Positions 17,281 through 28,729 of a DNA stretch of 64,000 nt are shown in pieces. Below the pieces are notes generated by a model that was not told the origin of the DNA, ran no database searches, and saw nothing but the letters and a program-made list of their open reading frames with translations. Origin of the DNA: WHSW01 sp963740055 (GTDB lineage: Bacteria; Actinomycetota; Thermoleophilia; Solirubrobacterales; 70-9); assembly GCA_963740055.1 (NCBI GenBank), contig CAVUCL010000004.1:458942-522941 (forward strand). The letters are read 5' to 3'. Position 1 is the first letter of the stretch; each line of letters begins with the position of its first letter. A program made the translations under genes and the position numbers.

Positions 17281-18123
17281 TTACCTCTTCTTCTTGCCTC
17301 GACGCCGGGCGCGGACGATCATCGCGTTCGAGCGCTTGCCCTTCTTGCGCGTCCGGTAGCCGAGCGTCGGCTTGCCCCACGGGGTCACCGGGTGGCCACC
17401 CGGGGTCTTGTGCGCCTCGCCGCCACCGTGCGGGTGGTCGACGGGGTTCATCGCGATCCCTCGGGTCTGCGGGCGCTTGCCCATGTGGCGCTTGCGCCCC
17501 GCCTTGCCGATCTTGACGTTCTGGTGCTCGGAGTTGGAGAGGGTACCCACCGTCGCGCGGCAGTCGGCGCGGACCAGCCGCATCTCGGAGGAGGGCAGGC
17601 GCACGGTGACCATCGGGCCCTCCTTCGCGACCACCTGGATCGCCGAGCCCGCGGAGCGGCCGAGCTTGCCGCCCTGGCCGGGGATCAGCTCGACGTTGTG
17701 GACCACGGTGCCGGTCGGGATCACGCGCAGGGGCAGCGCGTTGCCGGGCCGGATGTCCGCCTTCTCGCCCGACTCGATCGTCGCCCCGGGCCGCAGCCCC
17801 TGGGGGGCGAGGATGTAGCTCTTGACGCCGTTCGCGTAGTGCAGGAGGGCGATGTAACAGGTGCGGTTCGGGTCGTACTCGACCGTCGCCACCTTCGCCG
17901 GGATCCCGTCGCGGGTGCGCTTGAAGTCGATCTCGCGGTACCGCCGCTTCGCCCCGCCGCCGCGATGGCGCGAGGTGACGCGCCCGTGCGCGTTGCGCCC
18001 GGCGCTCTTGGACTTGCCCTTGGTCAGCGCCTTGTACGGCTTCGACGAGGTGACCTCCTCGCGCTGCTGGTAGGTCGCGAAGCGGCGCCCCGGACTCGTC
18101 GGCTTCGTCTTTCGCATCGCCAT
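17281..18123 (-). CDS. rplB: 50S ribosomal protein L2
   Basis: A 280-residue L2, needed for subunit association and peptidyl-transferase activity. The conserved C-terminal region VDHPHGGGEAHKTPGGHPVT, which includes the histidine next to the catalytic centre, is intact. The start overlaps the rplW stop by 1 bp. Confidence 0.98.
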   Translation of the reverse strand: MAMRKTKPTSPGRRFATYQQREEVTSSKPYKALTKGKSKSAGRNAHGRVTSRHRGGGAKRRYREIDFKRTRDGIPAKVATVEYDPNRTCYIALLHYANGVKSYILAPQGLRPGATIESGEKADIRPGNALPLRVIPTGTVVHNVELIPGQGGKLGRSAGSAIQVVAKEGPMVTVRLPSSEMRLVRADCRATVGTLSNSEHQNVKIGKAGRKRHMGKRPQTRGIAMNPVDHPHGGGEAHKTPGGHPVTPWGKPTLGYRTRKKGKRSNAMIVRARRRGKKKR

Positions 18124-18419
18124 CAGTCAGCCACCGCCGCTCCCTCGAAGAGCTCGATCCGGTCGCCCGGCGCGAGCTCGACGATCGCCTTCTTCCACGA
18201 GCGCGTGCGGCCCGAGTGCAGCCCGCGGCGCTTCGGCTTCGAGCGCACCTTGATCGTCCGCACCTCGACCACGCCGACGTCGAAGATCTCCTCGACCGCG
18301 CGCCGGATCTGGGTCTTGTGGGCGCGCTCGTCGACGCGGAACGTGTACTTGTTGTCGGCCATCAGCGCGTAGCTCTTCTCCGAGACGACCGGCTCCAGAA
18401 TCACCTGGCGGGGATCCAT
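18123..18419 (-). CDS. rplW: 50S ribosomal protein L23
   Basis: A 98-residue L23 at the tunnel exit, the trigger-factor docking site. It begins MDPRQVILEPVVSEKSYALM and contains NKYTFRVDERAHKTQIRRAV. I chose ATG 18419, which overlaps the rplD stop by one base; the longer open frame upstream is a shadow of rplD. Confidence 0.96.
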   Translation of the reverse strand: MDPRQVILEPVVSEKSYALMADNKYTFRVDERAHKTQIRRAVEEIFDVGVVEVRTIKVRSKPKRRGLHSGRTRSWKKAIVELAPGDRIELFEGAAVAD

Positions 18420-19087
18420 CAGCTCTTCGCCCCCTCCCGCTCGCTGCTGCCTGCCCTGCTGACCTCCGCGCAGCGCGACTCGAGCACCTCGAGCGCGGCC
18501 GGCGAGACGACCAGCGAGGCATGCCCGATCACGTCGGCGACGCCGACTGCCGCCGCCGGGAGCACGTCGACGCGGGGCAGGTTGCGAAAGCTCTTCACGA
18601 CCGCCGCCTCCTCGGCGCCGAGCACGAGCAGGGTCGGCGACTTGGCGCCCCACTTGCCGAGCGCCTCGGCCGCCTTCGCGGTCGAGGGGGTGTCGTAGGC
18701 GCCGGCATCGATGACCGCGATCGAGTCGCGGGCGGCGTGGACCGAGAGCGCCGAGCGCAGCGCCCGGCGCCGGGCCTTGCGGTTGACCTTGAACGTGTGC
18801 GAGCGCGGCTTCGGCCCGAACGCGGCGCCGCCGCCGCGGCGGTGCGGGACGCTGAGCGCGCCGGCGCGGGCACGACCGGTGCCCTTCTGCTTCCAGGCCT
18901 TCGCGGTGGTCATCGAGACCTCGCCGCGCCCGAGCGTCGAGGCGGTGCCGCGGCGGCGCGCGTTCAGGTCCGCGCGCGCGGCCTCGTGCACGAGGCTCTC
19001 GTGGAAGTCCTCGCCGAACAGCGCCGCGGGCAGGTCGGTCTTCGCCTGCTTGCCGAGCGTCGTCGCCTTCAGCTTCGCCTCAGCCAT
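18419..19087 (-). CDS. rplD: 50S ribosomal protein L4
   Basis: A 222-residue L4 lining the exit tunnel; in E. coli it also represses the S10 operon. The tunnel loop KAWKQKGTGRARAGALSVPH is present, with RRGGGAAFGPKPRSHTFKVN after it. The start overlaps the rplC 3' end by 8 bp. Confidence 0.97.
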   Translation of the reverse strand: MAEAKLKATTLGKQAKTDLPAALFGEDFHESLVHEAARADLNARRRGTASTLGRGEVSMTTAKAWKQKGTGRARAGALSVPHRRGGGAAFGPKPRSHTFKVNRKARRRALRSALSVHAARDSIAVIDAGAYDTPSTAKAAEALGKWGAKSPTLLVLGAEEAAVVKSFRNLPRVDVLPAAAVGVADVIGHASLVVSPAALEVLESRCAEVSRAGSSEREGAKS

Positions 19088-19703
19088 CGCTGCGCACCTC
19101 CACCGTGCCGCCCTTCGGACCGGGGACCGCGCCCCGGAGCAGCAGCAGGTTGCGCTCGGCGTCGACCTCGACCACCTCGAGCCCGCGCTGGGTGACCCGC
19201 TTGCCGCCCATGCGGCCGGGCATCTTCACGCCCTTGAACACGCGCGCCGGGTCGGCGCTGGCGCCGATCGAGCCCGGAGCGCGGACGTTGTGCGAGCCGT
19301 GCGAGACCGGGCCACGGCTGAAGTTGTGGCGCTTGATCGTGCCCTGGAAGCCCTTGCCGACCGCCTTCGCCGAGACCTTGACCCTGGTCCCCGGCTCGAA
19401 CTGCTCGACGCTCAGCGAGTCGCCGATCTGCGCCTCGGGCGCCTCGTCGCGAAACTCGACCAGCCGGCTCATCGCCGGGTCGGCGGCGCCGCCCTTGCGC
19501 AGGTGGCCGAGCTCGGCCTTGGTCAGCTTGCGCTCCGCGATCGGGACGCCGGCGAGCTGGACCGCGGCGTAGCCGTCGCGATCGGGGATCCGGACCGCGG
19601 TGACGGTATTCGGCGCGGCCTCGATCACGGTCACGGGCACGCGCGTGCCGTCCTCGGTGAAGACCTGGGTCATGCCGACCTTGGTTCCGACGATTGCCGC
19701 CAT
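19080..19703 (-). CDS. rplC: 50S ribosomal protein L3
   Basis: A 207-residue L3, one of the two 50S assembly initiators. It begins MAAIVGTKVGMTQVFTEDGT; the central finger reaching the peptidyl-transferase centre includes RGPVSHGSHNVRAPGSIGAS and MPGRMGGKRVTQRGLEVVEV. It follows rpsJ by 15 bp. Length is standard. Confidence 0.97.
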   Translation of the reverse strand: MAAIVGTKVGMTQVFTEDGTRVPVTVIEAAPNTVTAVRIPDRDGYAAVQLAGVPIAERKLTKAELGHLRKGGAADPAMSRLVEFRDEAPEAQIGDSLSVEQFEPGTRVKVSAKAVGKGFQGTIKRHNFSRGPVSHGSHNVRAPGSIGASADPARVFKGVKMPGRMGGKRVTQRGLEVVEVDAERNLLLLRGAVPGPKGGTVEVRSDG

Positions 19704-19718
19704 CGCTCGCCGCCCGGC

Positions 19719-20039
19719 CTAGATCTTGATCTCGATGTCGACCCCGGCGGGGAGCGCGTCGAGGCGCTGCAGGGAGTCGATCGTCTTCGGGGTCGGCTGA
19801 TGGATGTCGATCAGTCGCTTGTGGGTGCGGATCTCGAAGTGCTCGCGCGAGTCCTTGTCCTTGAACGGCGAGCGGATCACGCAGTAGATGTTGCGCTCGG
19901 TCGGCAGCGGCACCGGACCGGCGACCGTCGCGCCCGTGCGCGTGGCCGTGTCGACGATCTCGCGCGCCGCGCGATCGATCGCGTCGTGGTCGTACGCCTT
20001 CAGGCGAATCCGGATCTTGCTTGCTGCGATTGAGGCCAA
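19719..20039 (-). CDS. rpsJ: 30S ribosomal protein S10 (NusE)
   Basis: A 106-residue S10, also the NusE partner of NusG/NusB in antitermination. The core is KIRIRLKAYDHDAIDRAARE, with the C-terminus LPAGVDIEIKI. The start is TTG 20039 (encoding MASIAASK...); no ATG or GTG suits better. It is the first gene of the S10 block and lies downstream of a strong terminator after tuf, so it should have its own promoter in 20040-20150. Confidence 0.96.
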   Translation of the reverse strand: MASIAASKIRIRLKAYDHDAIDRAAREIVDTATRTGATVAGPVPLPTERNIYCVIRSPFKDKDSREHFEIRTHKRLIDIHQPTPKTIDSLQRLDALPAGVDIEIKI

Positions 20040-20186
20040 AACGTGATTTCGCTCTTTCTGGGCGCAAACGGGGCGCCGCCCATGTGGGGGACAGCGCCCC
20101 GGTCGTATGTCCTTTCAATTACCCGCGGCGGGCGGCTGTCGCCCGGCGCCAAAGGAAAGCCGGCCAACGGGGCCGGCTTCCTGTCG
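20040..20186 (-). other. tuf-rpsJ spacer: tuf terminator and presumed S10-operon leader
   Basis: The 147-bp spacer has the tuf terminator at its right end. On the left, inverted GGGGCGC/GCGCCCC arms around 20070-20100 could form a leader hairpin ahead of rpsJ. No clear -35/-10 pair was found, though a TTGAAA lies near 20125. Confidence 0.4.
20151..20179 (-). terminator. Intrinsic terminator downstream of tuf
   Basis: On the minus strand a perfect 9-bp stem (AAGCCGGCC / GGCCGGCTT, 20157-20179) with a 5-nt loop is followed by TCCTTT. It begins 8 bp after the tuf stop and separates str-type transcripts (fusA-tuf) from the S10 operon. Confidence 0.8.
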
Positions 20187-21368
<1,182 letters not shown>

Positions 21369-21453
21369 CTCTTTGCTTCAGCTCCTTGCTGTCTTCGCTT
21401 GTTCTAAGTCTTCGGGTGTCTATCTCCGGGCAACCCCGGAAGGATTACAAAAA

Positions 21454-23569
<2,116 letters not shown>

Positions 23570-23831
23570 TTGTTTCGTAGAGTTCGGGTTGGGTTGTTGT
23601 AGTTTGAGCGTCGTCAGCCGGATTCTGGAGGAGGAGACGAGCGGTAAACGCGCGGTCTCGGCGCAAGAAAAAGGGCCCTCACGGGCCCCAGCGCTGATCG
23701 CCGAATAACCCGGAACGCCTTATGTCGTGCGGCTCTCCATGGAAGGAATCACCGCTCGCGGGCCACGCTCGGACGGGCACGCAAGCGACGCGTGACTATA
23801 GCAGAGCCCCTAGGGGTCTCCTGGCGGGCGA
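23570..23831. other. 262-bp divergent spacer between fusA and a membrane-protein gene
   Basis: It contains the terminator-like hairpin described separately. An A/T-rich box at about 23796-23802 (TATAGT on the minus strand) could be a -10 element for either direction, but it lacks a good -35. No ORF of note. Confidence 0.4.
23665..23688 (-). terminator. Intrinsic terminator-like hairpin 5' of fusA
   Basis: On the minus strand GGGCCC-GTGA-GGGCCC (23688 to 23673) is followed by TTTTTC. It lies about 100 bp upstream of fusA and points toward it. It could block transcripts arriving from rpsL-rpsG or act as an attenuator in the fusA leader. Confidence 0.6.
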
Positions 23832-24608
23832 ATGGCCCTGAAAAGGCGGATCTCGGGCGGCTCGCGGACGCCGAAGCTGCCCGCTGGAGCGCGCTCGTTC
23901 GGGGTCGAGCTGGCGAAGCTCGGCCGCGAGATGCTGGTCATCCCGGCGCAGATCTGGCTCGCGATCGCCGAGGTCGCGGGCGCGGCGACGCTGACCGCGT
24001 GGCGGCGGGCGCTGCGGCCGCTGATCGCGCTGATCGCGGCGGCGGTCGTCGCCACCTATCGCTGGGCGCTCGCGAACGTGACCCCGGCGCGGGCGCTCGT
24101 CGCTGTCTGCGCCGTCGGCCTCGTCGTGCTCGCCGCCTCGCAGTGGCAGGACTACCGGGGGATCAGCGTCGGCACGCCCGACTACTCCGGGGTCGAGATC
24201 GTCGCCCCGGCGCCCGAGGTCGATCGCGCCCGCGCCGGCGACGCCCACGCCTGGGCGATGCTTCCGATCGCGATCGCCGGGCTGGTGGTGCTCGGCTTCG
24301 CGCTCGCCGGGCGGCCGCGGCTCGCGCGGCTGCTGATCCCGCTCGGGATCGTCGCGATCGCGATCAGCGTCCTGGTCGACGCCCCCAAGGGCCTCGACGA
24401 GGGCACCGCCGCGATCGCCTACGAGGGCGCCGAGGCGGCGCTGCTCGAGGGCTTCTGGCTCCAGATCGCCGCCGGTGCGGTGCTGATCGTCTGCGGCCTG
24501 CTGCTGCCGCGCTACCTGCGTCCGCAGACGGCCGCCGACGCGACCCGTACCCGGCGCGACGTCGGCTTCAGCCTCCCGAAGCGGCGGGTCGGGGACGCGC
24601 GCACGTGA
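23832..24608 (+). CDS. Uncharacterised integral membrane protein
   Basis: A 258-residue protein I do not recognise. About five hydrophobic segments are visible, e.g. PLIALIAAAVVATYRWAL, ALVAVCAVGLVVLAASQW, AMLPIAIAGLVVLGFALA, LLIPLGIVAIAISVLVDA and IAAGAVLIVCGLLLPRYL, with a ~35-residue polar segment between the second and third. The N-terminal ~45 residues and the C-terminus are basic and probably cytoplasmic. It overlaps the next gene by 4 bp (GTGA), so the two form an operon, and it sits on the opposite strand between fusA and rpsG. Confidence 0.7.
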   Translation: MALKRRISGGSRTPKLPAGARSFGVELAKLGREMLVIPAQIWLAIAEVAGAATLTAWRRALRPLIALIAAAVVATYRWALANVTPARALVAVCAVGLVVLAASQWQDYRGISVGTPDYSGVEIVAPAPEVDRARAGDAHAWAMLPIAIAGLVVLGFALAGRPRLARLLIPLGIVAIAISVLVDAPKGLDEGTAAIAYEGAEAALLEGFWLQIAAGAVLIVCGLLLPRYLRPQTAADATRTRRDVGFSLPKRRVGDART

Positions 24609-25211
24609 CCGTGACCAGGCTCACCCGCCTGCTGCCGCTGGCCTGCCTGGTCTCGGCGATCTGCCTGTTCGCCTCCGAGCTGATGACGATGTTCGAGTTC
24701 ATCCCGCCCGGCGGCGAGGCGCTCGACGAGGTCTCCAACGCCGAGCGCCACGGCAACGCGATGTTCGTGATCGCGGCGTTCGCGATCGGGGCGCTCGGGC
24801 TGGCCGTCTTCGCCGCCTCGAAGCCGGCGGCGATCGCGGTCGCGGCGATGGGCGGGATCGCGCTGCTGTTCTTCCTCCTCGGCGACCTGCCCGACGCCGG
24901 TCAGGTGGGCACGCTCGACGACGCCCGCCAGTCGTTCTTCGACGCCGAGACCGTGCCCCAGGGCGGCTTCTGGATGCTGCTGGTGAGCTCGCTCGGGCTC
25001 ACCGTGACCGGGGTCGCGCTCGCGACCCTGACCCCGGAGCAGCTCGCCGCGCTGCGCCCGAAGCGCCGCGCGCGCGCCGACGGCGACCAACCCGAGGCCG
25101 AGCACCGAGGCGCCCTCGCGCGAGGAGCCCGAACGCAACCCGCACCCGGCCGACGACGAGCGCCAGGCACCCCGCCTCGGCCGCCGTCCACGCCCCCGCC
25201 AGCGCGGCTAA
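24605..25211 (+). CDS. Uncharacterised four-TM membrane protein (probable 3' frameshift)
   Basis: About 201 residues from GTG 24605. Four hydrophobic segments (LLPLACLVSAICLFASELM, FVIAAFAIGALGLAVFAA, IAVAAMGGIALLFFLLGD, FWMLLVSSLGLTVTGVAL) are followed by a charged tail. As sequenced the frame runs to 25228, over the rpsG stop, with an unnatural Pro/Arg-rich end. Removing one C near 25092 gives a hydrophilic tail (STEAPSREEPERNPHPADDE ...) and a TAA at 25209-25211, just short of rpsG. I prefer that reading. Function unknown; probably works with the preceding gene. Confidence 0.68.
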
Positions 25212-25215
25212 GCGG

Positions 25216-25686
25216 CTACCAGCGGTAGTGGGCGAACGCCTTGTTCGCCTGCGCCATCCGGTAAATGTCGTCCTTGCGCTTCCAGGCGCTGCCCTGCTGG
25301 GAGATCGAGTCGAGGATCTCGTTCGCGAGCCGCTCGGCCATCGACTTCTCGCGCCGGTTGCGGGCGAAGCCGACGAGCCAGCGGACCGCGAGCGTGCGCG
25401 CGCGGCGCGGCGGGACCTCAACCGGCACCTGGTAGGTGGCGCCGCCGACCCGGCGCGAGCGAACCTCGAGCACCGGGGTCAGTTCCTTGATCGAGTCCTC
25501 GAGCACCTCGACCGGGGCGCGACCGCTGCGCTCGCCGACGATCGCGAGCGCGTCGTAGGTGATCTGCTCGGCGGTCGACTTCTTGCCGTGGAGCATGACC
25601 TTGTTGACGACCTGCTGCACGAGCCGGCTCTTGTGGACGGAGTCGGCCTCGACGGGGCGGATCGCTGGCGGGTTGCGGCGCGGCAT
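25216..25686 (-). CDS. rpsG: 30S ribosomal protein S7
   Basis: A 156-residue S7, the 3'-domain assembly initiator at the E site. It begins MPRRNPPAIRPVEADSVHKS; conserved ALRWLV-type helix region is VRWLVGFARNRREKSMAERL and the C-terminus is ANKAFAHYRW. It follows rpsL by 16 bp. fusA, its usual downstream neighbour, is displaced by two genes on the opposite strand. Confidence 0.97.
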   Translation of the reverse strand: MPRRNPPAIRPVEADSVHKSRLVQQVVNKVMLHGKKSTAEQITYDALAIVGERSGRAPVEVLEDSIKELTPVLEVRSRRVGGATYQVPVEVPPRRARTLAVRWLVGFARNRREKSMAERLANEILDSISQQGSAWKRKDDIYRMAQANKAFAHYRW

Positions 25687-25702
25687 CAGCGCTGCGCCGC
25701 CA

Positions 25703-26095
25703 CTACTTCTTGACCCCGTACTGGGATCGAGCCTGCTTGCGGTCCGAGACGCCGGAGGCGTCGAGGGTCCCCCGGATCACCTTGTAGCGGACGCCCGGGA
25801 GGTCCTTGACCCGGCCGCCGCGGACGAGCACGACCGAGTGCTCCTGGAGGTTGTGACCCTCGCCCGGGATGTAGCAGGTGACCTCCATCCCGTTGGTGAG
25901 TCGCACGCGGGCGACCTTGCGCAGAGCCGAGTTCGGCTTCTTCGGGGTCGCGGTGTAGACGCGCGTGCAGACGCCGCGTCGCTGCGGCGCGGAGATCCGG
26001 CGCTTGCGGCCCTGGCCCGACTTCAGGCCCGGGGTCGCGACCTTCTTCTGCGGCGGCTTGCGGCCCTTGCGGATGAGCTGGTTGGTGCTTGGCAC
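25703..26095 (-). CDS. rpsL: 30S ribosomal protein S12
   Basis: A 130-residue S12 of the decoding centre. Start is GTG 26095 (encoding MPSTNQLIRKGRKPPQKK). TPKKPNSALRKVARVRLTNG and RGGRVKDLPGVRYKVIRG retain the lysines at the classic streptomycin-resistance positions, so a sensitive-type allele is expected. A TATCTT box at about 26105-26110 would give a very short leader, but I see no good -35. Confidence 0.97.
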   Translation of the reverse strand: MPSTNQLIRKGRKPPQKKVATPGLKSGQGRKRRISAPQRRGVCTRVYTATPKKPNSALRKVARVRLTNGMEVTCYIPGEGHNLQEHSVVLVRGGRVKDLPGVRYKVIRGTLDASGVSDRKQARSQYGVKK

Positions 26096-26136
26096 GGCGG
26101 CCGAAGATAGCAGGGCGCCGTCGCTACGCTGACCTG

Positions 26137-26643
26137 GTGAGCGCCGAAAGACCGGTCCTGGCGGTGGATGTCGACGGCGTCGTCAGCCTGTTCGGGTTCG
26201 ACAGGCCGCTGGACGAGGTCGGCGGGCGCTTTCACCTCATCGACGGTGTCGCGCACTGCATCTCCGATGCCGCGGGCGCCCAGCTCCGGCGGCTCGGCGG
26301 GACCTACGAGCTCGTCTGGGCGACCGGCTGGGAGGACCGCGCCAACGACCACCTGCCGCTGCTGCTCGGGCTCCCGACCGAGCTCCCGGTGCTCTACTTC
26401 GACGGCCGGGCGCGATTCGGCACCGCGCACTGGAAGCTCGACGCGCTCGAGGAGTACGCGCGCGACCGGCCGCTCGCCTGGATCGACGACTCGCTCGACG
26501 AGAGCTGTCACCAGTGGGCGTCGCGCCGCCGCGCCCCGACCCTGCTCGTGCCGACCGAGTCGCACGTCGGGATCACACCCGCCCACACCGAGGCCCTGCT
26601 GAGCTGGGCCGAGGCGGGGTACACTGCCTCCAGGGACCGGTGA
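26137..26643 (+). CDS. HAD-superfamily-like hydrolase
   Basis: A 168-residue protein from GTG 26137. The N-terminal DVDGVV (nucleophile Asp11 and acid/base Asp13) is HAD motif I. WATGWEDRAN resembles motif II (T after the second strand), and LAWIDDSLDESC supplies the acidic pair of motif IV. No large cap domain is evident given the length. It is divergent from rpsL with 41 bp between start codons. Substrate unknown. Confidence 0.75.
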   Translation: MSAERPVLAVDVDGVVSLFGFDRPLDEVGGRFHLIDGVAHCISDAAGAQLRRLGGTYELVWATGWEDRANDHLPLLLGLPTELPVLYFDGRARFGTAHWKLDALEEYARDRPLAWIDDSLDESCHQWASRRRAPTLLVPTESHVGITPAHTEALLSWAEAGYTASRDR

Positions 26644-26665
26644 GCGACCGAGGGATGGCGTAGGC

Positions 26666-26995
26666 GTGGAGGGCTTTTTCCCGATCTTCTTCCTGATGGT
26701 GATCTTGAAGATCCCCGTCGCCGCCCTCCTGTATCTGGTCTGGTGGGCGTTCCGGGCCGAGACCCTGCCCGAGGAGGCGCCGCCGGGCGAGCCCGACGAC
26801 CACCGCTTCCGCCGCTTCCGCCGCGAGCCCAAGCGCCCGCGCGGACCGCGACGCGGCGATCACGGACCGGACGCGATCCCGCTCGCGGACTGCCCACCCG
26901 GCGGGCGCACGCGGGTGCTCACCCCGCCGGCGCCGGTACGCGCGAGCGGCGCTCGCGCCGCGGAGCGCGGTTCGGCCGAGCCGGTCGAGCGCTAG
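26666..26995 (+). CDS. Small membrane-anchored protein of unknown function
   Basis: A 109-residue protein starting at GTG 26666. One N-terminal hydrophobic segment (FFPIFFLMVILKIPVAALLY) is followed by a charged Arg/Pro-rich cytoplasmic-type tail with no recognised domain. It lies 22 bp after the HAD-like gene and is probably cotranscribed. Confidence 0.6.
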   Translation: MEGFFPIFFLMVILKIPVAALLYLVWWAFRAETLPEEAPPGEPDDHRFRRFRREPKRPRGPRRGDHGPDAIPLADCPPGGRTRVLTPPAPVRASGARAAERGSAEPVER

Positions 26996-27009
26996 CGCGG
27001 CCGCGGCCG

Positions 27010-27642
27010 ATGGGGGACGTGCGGACGCTGTCGCTGTTCGAGGCGCCGACGACCGAGTCGGTGGACGGGCTCCAGTGGCTGCCTGTCCGCCGCCTGCTCG
27101 AGGTCGGCGCCTTCGGCGTGAACGCGTTTCGAGCCGCTCGCAGTGGCGAGCAGGTGGTCGAGGAGCACGTCGAGTCACCGGGCCAGGAGGAGCTCTATCT
27201 GGTCGTCCGCGGCCGCGCCTCGTTCACGGTCGGCTCCGAGGAGCTCGACGCCCCCACCGGGACAGTCGTCTTCGTTCCCGATCCGGAGGCCCGGCGCAGC
27301 GCCGTCGCCGCCGAGGACGAGACCGTGATCCTCGCGGTCGGCGGCTGGCGCGACCGCGCCTACCACCCGCTGCCGTGGGAGCCGATCTACCTCGCGATGG
27401 CGGAGATGCGGGCCGGCGACTGGGCCGGGGCGGCGGCGACGATCGAGCGCGAGGCCGGATCGCAGCTCGAGACGGCGCCGGTCCAGTACCGGCTCGCCTG
27501 CCTGCACGCTCGCGCCGGCGACCGCGACCGGGCGCTCGGCGCGCTGCGAAGCGCGCTCGAGCGCAACCCGGACCTCGCCTCGCGGGCGCGCGACGAGGCC
27601 GCGCTGGAGCCGCTTCGCGAGCTCCCGGGCTGGCCGCTCTAG
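27010..27642 (+). CDS. Cupin-domain protein with C-terminal TPR-like region
   Basis: A 210-residue protein. Residues ~25-120 form a cupin-like beta barrel (EQVVEEHVESPGQEELYLVV, GRASFTVGSEEL, GTVVFVPDPEARR), but the usual metal-binding histidines are mostly missing apart from EEHVES, so metal binding is uncertain. Residues ~130-205 resemble paired TPR helices (YLAMAEMRAGDWAGAAATIE, YRLACLHARAGDRDRALGAL). I chose ATG 27010; the same frame is open further upstream but that sequence shadows the preceding gene. It converges on the metB-like gene. Confidence 0.72.
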   Translation: MGDVRTLSLFEAPTTESVDGLQWLPVRRLLEVGAFGVNAFRAARSGEQVVEEHVESPGQEELYLVVRGRASFTVGSEELDAPTGTVVFVPDPEARRSAVAAEDETVILAVGGWRDRAYHPLPWEPIYLAMAEMRAGDWAGAAATIEREAGSQLETAPVQYRLACLHARAGDRDRALGALRSALERNPDLASRARDEAALEPLRELPGWPL

Positions 27643-27646
27643 CGCC

Positions 27647-28729
27647 CTAGCCCTCGAGCGCGCGCTCGAGGTCGGCGATCAGGTCCTCGGCGGCCTCGAT
27701 CCCGCACGAGAGCCGGACCAGGTCCGCGGGGACCGCGGCGTCGGAGTCCTCGACCGACTGATGGGTCATCGCCTGCGGGACCTCGATCAGCGACTCGACC
27801 CCGCCCAGCGACTCGGCGAGCGCGAACACCTCGGTCCGCCCGACCAGCGCGACCGCGTCCGGATGGCGAAACGAGACCATGCCGCCGAACCCCGGCCAGC
27901 GGACGTCCTCGACCCGGTCGGCGCCGCGCAGCCAGTCGCTGACCGCGCGCCCGTTCTCGGTGTGGCGCGCGACCCGCAGCGCCAGGGTCCGGATCCCGCG
28001 GTGGACGAGGAAGCAGTCGAACGGGCCCGGCACCGCGCCGACCGAGTTCTGGACGAAGCGAACCCGTTCGTGCAGGTCGGATTCGGCGCAGATCACGGCG
28101 CCGCCGACGACGTCGGAGTGACCGCCCAGGTACTTGGTGGTCGAGTGCACGACCGCGGTAGCGCCGAGCTCGAGCGGGCGCTGCACGATCGGGGTCGCGA
28201 AGGTGTTGTCGACGACGACCGCGCGGCCCGCGGCCGCCTCGACAACCGCCGGAACGTCGATCTCGGTCAGCAGCGGGTTGGTCGGCGTCTCGACCCAGAT
28301 CAGCCGCGTCTCGGGCCGGATCGCCCCGCGCAGGGCGTCGAGGTCCGCCTGGTCGACGAGGTCGTAGTCGAGCCCGAAACGGCGCAGCACCTTGTCGACG
28401 AGGCGGTAGGTGCCCCCGTAGAGATCGCTCGGCAGGATCAGGTGATCGCCGGCGTTGAGCGCCGCCGAGAGCACGGCATGGGTCGCCGCCATCCCGCTCG
28501 CGAACGCGCTTCCGTGGCCGCCCTCGAGCTCGCCGAGCGCCTGCTCGAGCGCGGCGCGGGTCGGGTTCGCCGAGCGCGAGTAGTCGAACTCGCCGACGAA
28601 CTCCCCCGGCGCCGGCTGGACGAAGGTCGAGCTCTGGTGGATCGCCGGGATCACCGAGCCATAGGTCGGGTCGGGCTCGAGCCCGGCGTGCACGACCCGG
28701 GTGTCGATCCGCTTCCCCTCCCCGCTCAC
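27647..28729 (-). CDS. Cystathionine gamma-synthase / gamma-lyase family PLP enzyme
   Basis: A 360-residue Cys/Met-metabolism PLP enzyme. The PLP lysine is Lys199 in HSTTKYLGGHSDVVGG; phosphate-binding FASGMAATHAVLSAAL and DNTFATPIVQRPLELGA are also present. Its start overlaps the cystathionine beta-synthase stop by 4 bp. Pairing with beta-synthase suggests reverse transsulfuration (cystathionine to cysteine), i.e. gamma-lyase activity; a gamma-synthase role cannot be excluded from sequence. Confidence 0.92.
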   Translation of the reverse strand: MSGEGKRIDTRVVHAGLEPDPTYGSVIPAIHQSSTFVQPAPGEFVGEFDYSRSANPTRAALEQALGELEGGHGSAFASGMAATHAVLSAALNAGDHLILPSDLYGGTYRLVDKVLRRFGLDYDLVDQADLDALRGAIRPETRLIWVETPTNPLLTEIDVPAVVEAAAGRAVVVDNTFATPIVQRPLELGATAVVHSTTKYLGGHSDVVGGAVICAESDLHERVRFVQNSVGAVPGPFDCFLVHRGIRTLALRVARHTENGRAVSDWLRGADRVEDVRWPGFGGMVSFRHPDAVALVGRTEVFALAESLGGVESLIEVPQAMTHQSVEDSDAAVPADLVRLSCGIEAAEDLIADLERALEG

